Shown piece by piece: positions 24,453-33,380 of a stretch of DNA of 64,000 nucleotides. The translations under genes were made by a program, and so were the position numbers. Within the stretch, counting starts at the first letter, position 1; every line of letters begins with the position of its first letter. The stretch comes from an uncultured Veillonella sp. (GTDB taxonomy: Bacteria; Bacillota; Negativicutes; Veillonellales; Veillonellaceae). Below the pieces are notes generated by a model that was not told the DNA's origin, ran no database searches, and saw nothing but the letters and a program-made list of their open reading frames with translations. The stretch covers positions 25,017 through 89,016 of the forward strand of contig CABSJA010000001.1 in NCBI GenBank assembly GCA_902477915.1, written 5' to 3'.

Positions 24453-26012
24453 CTATTCTCTGGTTATATCATTATGCTCATAAAATTTAATATAACAAAC
24501 CAAAATCCCCACAAGGATTGGATATGCCAATAAAAATTCATTACTCATAAAGCATGCAATTTGTCCAAAGAATGCCACTAATAGGTAGACCAATGTAGGA
24601 TTGTTAATATACTTCTTAATCTTATAGGTTCTATATAAGATATATAAAATTGGGGTAATAAACAAGATTTCCCCTATCAACCCAAACCATGCCAATATAG
24701 CTGCAAACTCATTAAGTACTGGATACTCAAATGCTAAAAAGCCTTTTTGTAATACGTCTTCTGTCCAACGTTTAACTTCGCCACTATCTTTAGCAAAATC
24801 AGGGAATTTATCAACCATATAACTTGAGTGTAAGCCTCTACCAACACCAAATGCTAAATGATCTAGTCCAACGTTAAACATAGCTACTGTATTACCAAAT
24901 CTAGCTGAATTAGATCTAGAACTAGTATTGCTGACTGACTTAACATTACTATCAATATACTTATCTAGAGCTTTTTCTACAGATACAGACTTAGGTCCTT
25001 CTTCAATAGCAGTCGTTTGAGAAATACTAGCTTTAATCATAGGGCTTACTACGGAGTCACCAACAATAGCAAAAGAATAACTTAGAACACTAAGTCCAAT
25101 TGTAAATAGACATAGTTTCCACCAAGATTTATATCTAAATATTAGACTTAATACAATAAACGCAACCAGTTCGAATAGATAAACAACAACACCTGTTCGA
25201 GCCTTAGTTAAGAAAATCATGACAACTAAGAGAAATGCTAATATAATATCAAGTTTATTCTTAGAATTTACATAATGAATACCTAATAATGGTGCCAAAA
25301 ACACCGCAATCATACTAAAATAGGATGGTTCTAACGCAAGGCTTCTAAGTTGACCTGGCCATAATTCCGGAGGCCACCACCCACTTTGTACAACAGGATC
25401 ATATAAGCCATTATTAATAGTTACTAATATACTAGCCAAGTAATCTGAACCACTCCATAGCCAAGAAACCTCTATAATGGAGTAAGCTATACATAGTATT
25501 GTTAATATCCTTGCAGCATTAACAATAGTATCAAGACCTTTTTTACAATCATCTTTATATAGATTAAAAATGATTAAGAATAGCCCAATTAAGGGGAATA
25601 TAAAGTTTCTAAACAGATACCAAACTAGTGATACCATTAACTTTACTTGTAGAATAAATTCATTACCTACAAACGAAGGAAATAGCGCATATAGTTTTTG
25701 GACAACAGATGTATTGATTAAATACGTGTAAATAACAGTATCATAAAAAGGAAAAGAAAATACCCCTAAAATGGTACAAAAAACAATCCAAACAACAGAT
25801 ATTGTAAAATACAGTTTAAAGGGAAACTCTGTCTTCTTGTTCCATAGGCTATATACAATGAATAACAAAAGGGAAAAGAACAGAAATATCATCGATAGAT
25901 TATTGCCCATTGAAAACAAAGTATACCGATCTGGTATCCGCATCAGTGGTAATGAAATTATCATTGCACAAAGCAATAACTCTTGAATTTTATAATATGC
26001 TGTACTAATCAT
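24453..26012 (-). CDS. O-antigen/capsule polymerase-like membrane protein (Wzy type)
   Basis: This 519-aa protein has about 10-12 hydrophobic membrane segments and one large polar loop (about residues 300-410), the usual plan of Wzy polymerases. The segment LRSLALEPSYFSMIAVFLAP resembles the SLALEPS-type motif found in many of these proteins. Wzy joins lipid-linked repeat units on the outer face of the inner membrane. It is the last gene of the locus, 39 bases after the Wzx-like gene, which supports the Wzx/Wzy pathway. Sequence conservation in this family is poor, so the assignment rests on topology and context. The larger second family member at 37179 looks more like a ligase. Confidence 0.75.
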   Translation of the reverse strand: MISTAYYKIQELLLCAMIISLPLMRIPDRYTLFSMGNNLSMIFLFFSLLLFIVYSLWNKKTEFPFKLYFTISVVWIVFCTILGVFSFPFYDTVIYTYLINTSVVQKLYALFPSFVGNEFILQVKLMVSLVWYLFRNFIFPLIGLFLIIFNLYKDDCKKGLDTIVNAARILTILCIAYSIIEVSWLWSGSDYLASILVTINNGLYDPVVQSGWWPPELWPGQLRSLALEPSYFSMIAVFLAPLLGIHYVNSKNKLDIILAFLLVVMIFLTKARTGVVVYLFELVAFIVLSLIFRYKSWWKLCLFTIGLSVLSYSFAIVGDSVVSPMIKASISQTTAIEEGPKSVSVEKALDKYIDSNVKSVSNTSSRSNSARFGNTVAMFNVGLDHLAFGVGRGLHSSYMVDKFPDFAKDSGEVKRWTEDVLQKGFLAFEYPVLNEFAAILAWFGLIGEILFITPILYILYRTYKIKKYINNPTLVYLLVAFFGQIACFMSNEFLLAYPILVGILVCYIKFYEHNDITRE

Positions 26013-26051
26013 ATTAAAACAAACCTCTCAAATCTCTCAAACTATTTAAAC

Positions 26052-27296
26052 CTATTGGAAGAGTTGTTTCCTTAATAAGCCTCCCATAATAATCATAATT
26101 AAAAATTCTGTTAATAACATTGTCATTGCTACCCCTTTAGCCCCCCACAAATAACACAATGGGAATATAGATAACAAGCTAAAGAATGCTGCCAATACTA
26201 GAGTTCGGCTATATGCACTATTCATATTGAGTGGTAGCATCGTTTCTTCACCAAATACAGTACTAATAGCAACAGCTAAAGGAACAAATGACAAGATTCG
26301 TAATACGTCAACAGTTAAATTATAATCCGCTCCGAACAATAGCTTGACTATAGTATCTGAGAAGAAAAATAAAGATGTACAGCCAACAAGGCCTACAACC
26401 AAATACAAGAATATTTGTTTCTTTATAAATTGTAATCCCTTAGAAATATCATCCTTCATCATCTTACTTATAAACGGATATATTGCATCACTTACAGCAT
26501 ATATACCTCTACGAACACAGGTAATTAATTTATCAGCAGCACTATAGTAACCAACGATAACATTATTCGTAAGCATCCCCAATACCACTACATTAGTTGC
26601 AGTATATAAGTTAACCGCTAAGGAGGATACGAATATAGACCAGCCTTCTTTATAAGAATTAATAATTTCACCTATAGTTGGCCATTTAAACAATCCCGTA
26701 TAATGTTTTCTTAACCAGACTATTGAAAAAACACCTGCAATTAAAGGCGTGCAAGCTTGTAAGAATGCAGCGAGTATATAATCATCTGGAGATTTTACAA
26801 GTAAAAATATGCCAAGCATCGTACAAATACGTCCACTCATATTTAAGATGGTAATATATCGCATTTTCTGTATACCTTGAAAAAACCATACAGGAAATAA
26901 AACATTACCTATAATTCCACAGTACATAACCTGAAATAATAATATGTCGATCGTATTTCCTAGTAATATGCGTTGCAGATTATAAACAGCAAAAAATACG
27001 GCCGTAACAAATATTAATATACATACTTTTCCATAAAAATATTTGGCAAACAGAAATCCTATCTTCTGTTCTTCAGCCTGTGCTATTGCCTTTGGAGCCG
27101 TTAAGGAATACCCAAAATCAACAAAGATTCGGAAATATTCCATAATACCTTGCATAAATGCAATCATTCCAAAATGCAAAGGTCCTAATACGCGAATTAA
27201 ATATGGTACCAAAATAAAAGCGAGTACATACTCTAAGGCGCGTAGGGTTAGTAGAGAAAATATATTCTCTATTAATACGGAGTAACTCTTCCTCAC
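26052..27296 (-). CDS. Polysaccharide repeat-unit flippase (Wzx type)
   Basis: This 414-aa protein has about 12 membrane segments and the N-terminal pattern of the polysaccharide transport family (LRALEYVLAFILVPYLIRVL, LGPLHFGMIAFMQGIMEYFR). Such flippases carry undecaprenyl-linked units across the inner membrane. The start is a GTG with GAGGAAAAG upstream. A terminator-like hairpin precedes the gene (27364-27410), so wzx and wzy may form a less expressed tail of the locus or have their own promoter. Confidence 0.88.
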   Translation of the reverse strand: MRKSYSVLIENIFSLLTLRALEYVLAFILVPYLIRVLGPLHFGMIAFMQGIMEYFRIFVDFGYSLTAPKAIAQAEEQKIGFLFAKYFYGKVCILIFVTAVFFAVYNLQRILLGNTIDILLFQVMYCGIIGNVLFPVWFFQGIQKMRYITILNMSGRICTMLGIFLLVKSPDDYILAAFLQACTPLIAGVFSIVWLRKHYTGLFKWPTIGEIINSYKEGWSIFVSSLAVNLYTATNVVVLGMLTNNVIVGYYSAADKLITCVRRGIYAVSDAIYPFISKMMKDDISKGLQFIKKQIFLYLVVGLVGCTSLFFFSDTIVKLLFGADYNLTVDVLRILSFVPLAVAISTVFGEETMLPLNMNSAYSRTLVLAAFFSLLSIFPLCYLWGAKGVAMTMLLTEFLIMIIMGGLLRKQLFQ

Positions 27297-27363
27297 ATTA
27301 CTTTTCCTCTATCATTATTATCTATCAAACCTTACTAACCATGCTTTCATAATTAGAGAAAAT

Positions 27364-27410
27364 CCCATAGTATTATCAATTAAAAATATAAAGATAATCT
27401 CTATGGGTTT
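27364..27410 (-). terminator. Hairpin between glycosyltransferase and flippase genes
   Basis: The stem CCCATAG (27364-27370) with CTATGGG (27401-27407), extended by TTATC with GATAA, is followed on the minus strand by ATTTTCTC. It lies about 50 bases after the stop at 27458 and may end part of the transcripts of the upstream operon. Confidence 0.55.
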
Positions 27411-27457
27411 TAATCATATGTTACATACAACCGTATAAATATGGTTATGATTCATAT

Positions 27458-28411
27458 TCAATAATACAATTTAACCAATACCCTCTTTATATCTTGTTTG
27501 CACTTCCATAATGGGTTATGGCTAGTATCAACTGTATGATCTAAGACATAGTGCTTATATTGAGTGAGTAAATCATTGTACTCTGTCTTACATTTATTAA
27601 CATGAACTCTACGAGATAATTCCACATAGGAATTTAAAAGATACAATTGCAGTTCGTTCTTTACACTACTACAGTGCTCCATAAGATAATCATTCATATA
27701 TATATGGGACTCTACGGTATCTGTCATAAAACGTCTACTAAAATTAGCCATTATACTACCAGCGCGTTGTACATAATAATAAAGAGGTTCATTTACTGTT
27801 ACTATAGTATTAGCATTCAAAAATAGCCTGAAAATAGTAAAATTATCCTCTTGAACTCTCCCCTTTGGAAAACGAACTAATACTGTCCCATTGAATAACT
27901 CAGATTTAAAGAGTTTATTCCATACTACATTGAGATCGAATGGTTCCGTTTTTAATAGATAATATCGTAACATATCCATGCCTGTGAAAGTTCTTGTATC
28001 ATCTTGAACAGACATAGTATGTATACTAATATCATCATCACCTCTATAGATATAATAATTACAAGAAACCATATCAGCATTGCTACTATTCGCTACAGTA
28101 AGCAATCTTTCACACATTGTATTTTCTATAAAATCATCACTATCAACGAATAAAATATAGTCTCCTGTAACATGATCTAAACCATAATTACGGGCATCGG
28201 AAAGCCCTCCATTTTCTTTGTGAAAGACCTTTACACGTTTATCCTTCGCCGCATAAGAATCCGCAATAGAACCGCTGCGATCAGTTGCCCCATCATCAAC
28301 TAAAATAATTTCTAAATTTTGATAAGTTTGATTAAGTATTGATTGAATACATTTATCAACATACTGTTCAACATTATAAATAGGAACAATAATAGAAAGT
28401 AACGGCTCCAT
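27458..28411 (-). CDS. GT2 family glycosyltransferase
   Basis: This 317-aa protein has an N-terminal GT-A fold: LLSIIVPIYNVEQYVDKCIQ, LEIILVDDGATDRSGSIAD, KENGGLSDARNYGLDHVTGD and the metal-binding FVDSDD. It should transfer one sugar from a nucleotide sugar to the growing lipid-linked unit at the inner face of the membrane. Donor and acceptor cannot be told from sequence. It starts 5 bases after the LicD gene upstream, so the two are probably cotranscribed and coupled. Confidence 0.88.
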   Translation of the reverse strand: MEPLLSIIVPIYNVEQYVDKCIQSILNQTYQNLEIILVDDGATDRSGSIADSYAAKDKRVKVFHKENGGLSDARNYGLDHVTGDYILFVDSDDFIENTMCERLLTVANSSNADMVSCNYYIYRGDDDISIHTMSVQDDTRTFTGMDMLRYYLLKTEPFDLNVVWNKLFKSELFNGTVLVRFPKGRVQEDNFTIFRLFLNANTIVTVNEPLYYYVQRAGSIMANFSRRFMTDTVESHIYMNDYLMEHCSSVKNELQLYLLNSYVELSRRVHVNKCKTEYNDLLTQYKHYVLDHTVDTSHNPLWKCKQDIKRVLVKLYY

Positions 28412-28415
28412 ATAC

Positions 28416-29237
28416 TTAATCCTTTCGATTTATCTTATAGGCAACAATATTATGTCCACAGCGTTGGTTCTCAGGAGGCATCTGCATATAATCATCATAC
28501 ATATTATCTAGATATTGTCTCCAACAGGACATAACAGAAAATAATTGGTCTTCAAACTCAATTGTCGTCATCTTCTCAAAGTCCTGTTTAGGTAATCGTT
28601 CCTTTACACCTTCACCCCAGGCAATTACACCAACATGCTCCGAGGTGTTGTAATCATAGGATTTAGCCAATCGATCCATGATATCAATACAACGTTGTTT
28701 ACCAAATAAACGACATAATGGTACAACAACTAATTTACCTAAAGCATGGATGAGAGATTTTCCCTTAAACAGTTTAGCGCTAGCTAATGTAAGTATTTTT
28801 TGATAAAAAATCGATTTATCATAAATCTCTTTCATAATGGACATATCTTCACTAAATCCATCAACAGGAAAAATATCTATCCATAAATACTTGCTACGTA
28901 ATGTATTAGAATATGTATTTTCACAAGGAATATTTTTATTGATGATAGCTGCATAGGTTGCATCTAAGCTATGATTGATAGGATTTGCGATTAACTCTAA
29001 TCCATCATGATCATAATGCTCTTTTAACGTTAATAATCGTTCGTAATCAGGTCTTGGCATGCAAACATCAATATCATCATCCCAAGGTATAAACCCTTTA
29101 TGTCGAGCTGCACCTATTAATGTGCCATAACATAAACTATATTTTAAATTATATTTTTTGCAAAATTTGTCAAAATCCTTGAGAAGATTCAACTCTTCTA
29201 GCTGAACCTCTCGTAAAGATAATTGTTGCATACTCAC
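28416..29237 (-). CDS. LicD family phosphotransferase (first copy)
   Basis: This 273-aa protein carries the LicD signature: YGTLIGAARHKGFIPWDDDI, then DVCMPRPDYERL and LWIDIFPVDG. LicD enzymes move a phospho-substituent, classically phosphocholine from CDP-choline, onto sugars. The start is uncertain: GTG at 29237 has GGGA close upstream, while ATG at 29231 follows weaker purines. It lies between the CDP-alcohol fusion gene and a GT2 gene. Together with the second LicD (31676-32530) it is the probable user of the CDP-activated compound made next door. The transferred group is not known. Confidence 0.85.
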   Translation of the reverse strand: MSMQQLSLREVQLEELNLLKDFDKFCKKYNLKYSLCYGTLIGAARHKGFIPWDDDIDVCMPRPDYERLLTLKEHYDHDGLELIANPINHSLDATYAAIINKNIPCENTYSNTLRSKYLWIDIFPVDGFSEDMSIMKEIYDKSIFYQKILTLASAKLFKGKSLIHALGKLVVVPLCRLFGKQRCIDIMDRLAKSYDYNTSEHVGVIAWGEGVKERLPKQDFEKMTTIEFEDQLFSVMSCWRQYLDNMYDDYMQMPPENQRCGHNIVAYKINRKD

Positions 29238-29248
29238 TCAATCCCATA

Positions 29249-30583
29249 CTAAATAACGGTAACATTTGTATTAGATACAAATTTATTGAGGACGCGTACC
29301 TCTTCAATCATATCTTGATGACTCATCAAGAAGCTTTCAGAGTCCTCTCTAATACATTTTAAGAACTCAACGATTTCATATCGTAAGCCTTCACCTTCAA
29401 ACTTATAGAAGTATTTTTGGTTTAAGTTCACATCTTCAAAACGCAATTCAAAGAATTCTGTTTTCCACCAAGGCGCTGGTACATAAATATATCCTTTAGA
29501 ACCAGATATAACTAAATCTCCCTCTGCCTTAGCATTGATTGCCACAGTAGCGGAGGCCATAGCATCATCATAAAGAAAATTAATCTTTGATAAAATATCG
29601 ACATCGTCAACCTTATGACTTATAAAATCAACGCGATTATAATCAAATCCTAGGAGTTTAAAGATAGCTAATAATGGATAGGATGCTAAGGATAAAATAC
29701 TACCACCAGCTATTCTAATTTGATTAGCCAAATCTTCCCCCAAAACTTGTGTAAAATTAGCTTCTACATTAAAGATTTTACCAATTTTTCCACTACGAGC
29801 CATGGCAATTAACTTATTAAATGCAGGACTATAAGCTGTTTTCAAGCCTTCCATCAATACTAAGTTGGAAGATTTCGCCAAGTCCATTAAGCGTAATGTT
29901 TCATCAAGGTCACTACTAAATGGGAATTCTGTTAATACATGTTTTTTGGCTTGTAGTGCTTTTTCGATATAAGCACCACGTTTGGATAAAGGCATATTAA
30001 TATATACTGCATCTACTTTATCCAGCAATTCTTCAGATGAACCAAATTGTTCTAAATTATTAAATTGATGTGATTTATAGATAGTATCAACCGACTCTGC
30101 CTCTGTGTACCCACCAATAATATCAATGCCACTAACAAATTTAGACTCATCCAAAAATCTATCTAAAATAACTTCATTACCAATGATACCAAGTCTAATA
30201 TTCTCAGAATTTCTAATCTGCGTACTCGAAATACCTTGTGTTCTTGGTAAGTAAACTACCTTGCAATACTCATTTAAATAGTCAAAATAGCCTTCCCAAT
30301 CAGATCCAACGGTAAATATATCTACATTAAATCGTTTGATATCATCTATTTTTTGGCCAAAATATTCTTCTACTACAATTTCATCTGCGAAACCTGTAGC
30401 ACGCACATTATCAATGCGCGTCATTAAAGAATCACGAACGTTAAATTTACCTCTAGATTTATCAAAATAGTCAGACGTAACCCCAACAATTAGGTAATCA
30501 CCTAATGCTTTTGCATTCTTTAATAGATTGTAATGTCCCTCATGAAACAAATCGTATGTTCCATATGTTATCACTTTTACCAT
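29249..30583 (-). CDS. Fusion: TagD-like cytidylyltransferase and Gfo/Idh/MocA oxidoreductase
   Basis: This 444-aa protein has two domains. Residues 1-130 are a glycerol-3-phosphate cytidylyltransferase-like domain, with TYGTYDLFHEGHYNLLKNAK (HxGH motif) and RTQGISSTQIR, which make CDP-alcohols from CTP. Residues about 148-444 resemble Gfo/Idh/MocA dehydrogenases (RLGIIGN start of a Rossmann fold, AVYINMPLSKRGAYIEKAL, KKHVLTEFPFSS, LVLMEGLKTAYSPAF). The Rossmann glycine pattern is reduced to GIIGN, so cofactor use is unsure. It starts one base after the transaminase stop codon, implying translational coupling. I infer a two-step path in which an alcohol phosphate is formed or modified and activated with CTP; the substrate is unknown. 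Confidence 0.85.
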   Translation of the reverse strand: MVKVITYGTYDLFHEGHYNLLKNAKALGDYLIVGVTSDYFDKSRGKFNVRDSLMTRIDNVRATGFADEIVVEEYFGQKIDDIKRFNVDIFTVGSDWEGYFDYLNEYCKVVYLPRTQGISSTQIRNSENIRLGIIGNEVILDRFLDESKFVSGIDIIGGYTEAESVDTIYKSHQFNNLEQFGSSEELLDKVDAVYINMPLSKRGAYIEKALQAKKHVLTEFPFSSDLDETLRLMDLAKSSNLVLMEGLKTAYSPAFNKLIAMARSGKIGKIFNVEANFTQVLGEDLANQIRIAGGSILSLASYPLLAIFKLLGFDYNRVDFISHKVDDVDILSKINFLYDDAMASATVAINAKAEGDLVISGSKGYIYVPAPWWKTEFFELRFEDVNLNQKYFYKFEGEGLRYEIVEFLKCIREDSESFLMSHQDMIEEVRVLNKFVSNTNVTVI

Positions 30584-30584
30584 A

Positions 30585-31661
30585 TTATTTACCTGTAATC
30601 TCTTTAATGACTGATTTCATTGTTTCTACGAGCATTTTATTATCCTCAATGGTTGTATCTCCAATATGAGCAACGCGTAGAACGTATTCTTCATTAACTC
30701 CACCCGTAGGATTTACAAAAATATCATATTTATCCTTCAAGATTGTAAATACCTCTTTAGCAATTGGTTGTTCAAAACGGATAGGAGTAACCGCATTACT
30801 GATGCTGAAAGTAGGAAGAGATACTGGTAATTCTTTAATTCTATTTCTGAAATCTTTCGCCACACTATCAATACGAGCTAAATAGTTTTCAAAACCTTCC
30901 TCTTCAATCAGATGTAATGCTTTATTCATTTCTAAACATACCCCAACAGCAGGTGTGAATGGTGTTTGACCTCTTGTAAAGTTTTTTACATATTGGTTGA
31001 AATCGAAGTAAAGATTCTTAATATGATTATTTTTTACACGTTCTTCATATAATCTATCACTAATTACAATAGGGGATATACCTGGTGCAATACAAAGGCC
31101 TTTTTGAGAACTCAAAATAGTAACATCAATATTATTACCAGCCATATCATAATGATCAATTAAGAACGAACTAATCGCATCAATTACCAAGTATGCTTCT
31201 TTCTTTTTAGCAAAGTTGCTTAATAAATTAATATCATATAACTGTGCGGTCGAAGTTTCATCAATATTAGCAATAACAAATGTAAATGATTGTTCTTCTA
31301 CTGCAGCAAAGTGTTTCGCGGTTAGCTCCTCACCCTCGTCTAACTTAATCACAGTATGAGGTATCTCATGGAGTTCACATAAATCGACGAAACGTTGACC
31401 AAAAGTACCACCATTAATAACTAACACATGGTCTGTTTCATTCATACAATTCATAATAGTAGCTTCTAATGCACCCGTACCAGAAGCTGTTAAGTAGATG
31501 GATTTATAGCTTTCTGGTGCATTCATAAATTTTTTAAGCAGTCTATCTGAATCTAACATAACTTCAGAAAATTCTGTTGTTCTAAAATAAGGAACTTGTT
31601 GATGTCTTACATCAAGAATTTCCTGTCTCATTTGAGTTGGTCCTACTGTAAATAGTTTCAT
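30585..31661 (-). CDS. Class V PLP aminotransferase (PhnW/alanine-glyoxylate type)
   Basis: This protein is 358 aa from the ATG at 31661 (AGAGGGGA upstream). It belongs to the small class V aminotransferases: LFTVGPTQMRQEIL at the N-terminus, LTASGTGALEA for phosphate binding, and a likely PLP lysine in ILSSQKGLCIAPG. Relatives include 2-aminoethylphosphonate:pyruvate transaminase and serine:glyoxylate transaminase. No phosphonate-forming enzyme (PEP mutase, phosphonopyruvate decarboxylase) is in the window. Coupled to the cytidylyltransferase fusion and flanked by two LicD genes, it may aminate a C2 or C3 carbonyl phosphate to give an amino-alcohol phosphate. The reaction is inferred. Confidence 0.85.
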   Translation of the reverse strand: MKLFTVGPTQMRQEILDVRHQQVPYFRTTEFSEVMLDSDRLLKKFMNAPESYKSIYLTASGTGALEATIMNCMNETDHVLVINGGTFGQRFVDLCELHEIPHTVIKLDEGEELTAKHFAAVEEQSFTFVIANIDETSTAQLYDINLLSNFAKKKEAYLVIDAISSFLIDHYDMAGNNIDVTILSSQKGLCIAPGISPIVISDRLYEERVKNNHIKNLYFDFNQYVKNFTRGQTPFTPAVGVCLEMNKALHLIEEEGFENYLARIDSVAKDFRNRIKELPVSLPTFSISNAVTPIRFEQPIAKEVFTILKDKYDIFVNPTGGVNEEYVLRVAHIGDTTIEDNKMLVETMKSVIKEITGK

Positions 31662-31675
31662 AATATAATCCCCTC

Positions 31676-32530
31676 TTATTGTTTCCAATACACTCTGTAG
31701 TTATGATGCGGTACCTGTCGATCTTTAGGTGGTGCTTCCATATAATTATTGTACAAATGACTTAAATAGAAATCACTATCTGTAAGTCCCCAAAACTCAG
31801 TATCCTCAAAAGGATATAAACTTCTATTATCAAACAAAGTTTTTTCGTATACTTCTCGTTTATTACCACTTGCACAATCGACGAGAACACTTATGTATTT
31901 CGAATTGGAAAATGGATACTGCTGGGCATCTTGATTAATCTTTTTGATTAAACTTGTGGTTGGTAAAAAATGCATTAAACTAATAGCACCAAATTTTAAG
32001 AATGTACGAACATACCCTTTTAACTTTGCAAAGCTACCTTTAGAGTCTACATAACGATTACTGAATGTAAACTTCATAGAAGACCCATGGAATAACAAGT
32101 TTAAAAATTGTTGATGTCTAAATATTTTTTGTTGTGCCTGTGTTTCATCCGGTAACCCATCAATTGGGAAAATATCTATAAATACACCTGCTTTATCAAA
32201 ATTACGCCACAATGTATTATCAACCATAATTGTTTCTTGATCGAATACCTTTGCCATTGTATAAGTATAGCTATCATCATTTTCAATAGAATATACTTGA
32301 TATCTTGAGTTATGCTCATTATATGTCTTAATAAAGCGATTATAATCATCCCGTGGCATCATGATATCAATATCATCATCCCATGGAATAAAACCTTTAT
32401 GTCTAACGGCTCCCAACATTGTTCCATACGCTAATACATATCGAATATCATGTGTATCACAAAAATGTGCCACATCTTTTAAAATATCTAAAGCGACACT
32501 CTTAATCTCCGAAAATCCAATTTCTCTCAT
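31676..32530 (-). CDS. LicD family phosphotransferase (second copy)
   Basis: This protein is 284 aa from the ATG at 32530 (GGAGG upstream; the ATG at 32554 would include that site in the gene). The LicD core is clear: LAYGTMLGAVRHKGFIPWDD, DIDIMMPRDDYNRF, VFIDIFPIDG. It differs strongly from the first LicD (28416), so the pair probably modifies different sugar positions or uses different acceptors. It ends 14 bases before the transaminase start. Phosphoryl-substituent transfer to the surface polysaccharide is the likely role. Confidence 0.85.
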   Translation of the reverse strand: MREIGFSEIKSVALDILKDVAHFCDTHDIRYVLAYGTMLGAVRHKGFIPWDDDIDIMMPRDDYNRFIKTYNEHNSRYQVYSIENDDSYTYTMAKVFDQETIMVDNTLWRNFDKAGVFIDIFPIDGLPDETQAQQKIFRHQQFLNLLFHGSSMKFTFSNRYVDSKGSFAKLKGYVRTFLKFGAISLMHFLPTTSLIKKINQDAQQYPFSNSKYISVLVDCASGNKREVYEKTLFDNRSLYPFEDTEFWGLTDSDFYLSHLYNNYMEAPPKDRQVPHHNYRVYWKQ

Positions 32531-32563
32531 CAAAAAAATTCCTCCATAATACAAATAGGTCTA

Positions 32564-33322
32564 TTATTTAAAGAATTTTCTTTTCAAGAATAATCCACCT
32601 TTTTTAATCCAGTTTTGTGGCTCCATAAAGGATACATTTTGTTCCTTATAGTCAATGTTATTGGCTTCAAGCCATACGTCGAGCAAGATTTCACTTACGA
32701 AACCATAGATGCGCGCTTCGTATGTATCATAATCGGAAATATCGACGCGATGTTCAATCTCTTCCAAGATGGAGAACATCCATTCACAGTATTGATCAAA
32801 GAGGTCGCGTCGCATGACGAACATATTGAACATATGCGCCCAAGTGCGATTACAAACCTTTGTGAAAGCTGCGCTATATTCAGGATATTTCTCAGCGATG
32901 ATTTGCTCTGCCGCATCAAGGCCATCGCTATGATGCGCATTATTATAGTGAGAACGGTTAGATTCAATATAATATTTGCGTTTATCTGCTACCACAACAG
33001 GATACTTTGAAAGTAGTTGTTCCCATTCCTGACTTGTAAGGATTTGATTCTTTTTATCCTCTACGGAACGCACCTCTTTGCGCGTAAAGTAACGTCTATA
33101 ATGGACGAGACCGATATAGTCCGCATCAAGGTTTTTCCAAGCCCAATAAAGGCCTGTCAATTCGCAGTAATTTGCATTTTTTGAGGAAATATTATCCCCT
33201 GTATGATCGCCAGTATAACCAATATCAGCCTTGCCCTCTCTACCTACATGGATTGGCATGTATACGGAGTCCTCTGGCATCCAATATTGCTTATGTGTAG
33301 CTACTAAAATCTTAATATTCAC
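32564..33322 (-). CDS. DUF4422 glycosyltransferase
   Basis: This 252-aa protein opens with NIKILVATHKQYWMPEDSVY and contains ELTGLYWAWKNLDADYIGLV followed by HYRRYF, the hallmark of the DUF4422 family found in capsule and LPS loci. Members are thought to be glycosyltransferases, some galactofuranosyl-related. The start is a GTG with GGAGAG upstream. It lies beside the UDP-galactopyranose mutase gene, which fits use of UDP-galactofuranose, but this is context only. Confidence 0.85.
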   Translation of the reverse strand: MNIKILVATHKQYWMPEDSVYMPIHVGREGKADIGYTGDHTGDNISSKNANYCELTGLYWAWKNLDADYIGLVHYRRYFTRKEVRSVEDKKNQILTSQEWEQLLSKYPVVVADKRKYYIESNRSHYNNAHHSDGLDAAEQIIAEKYPEYSAAFTKVCNRTWAHMFNMFVMRRDLFDQYCEWMFSILEEIEHRVDISDYDTYEARIYGFVSEILLDVWLEANNIDYKEQNVSFMEPQNWIKKGGLFLKRKFFK

Positions 33323-33380
33323 TAGTACTCTCCTACATGAGTGTTGATTCTCAAATCTATATTTACATCGGAAATAGAGC

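Noticed and set aside
30585..31661. Assignment as a true 2-aminoethylphosphonate transaminase (PhnW)
   Set aside because: Family resemblance only; no PEP mutase, phosphonopyruvate decarboxylase or PntC-type gene is nearby, so a phosphonate pathway is not supported.
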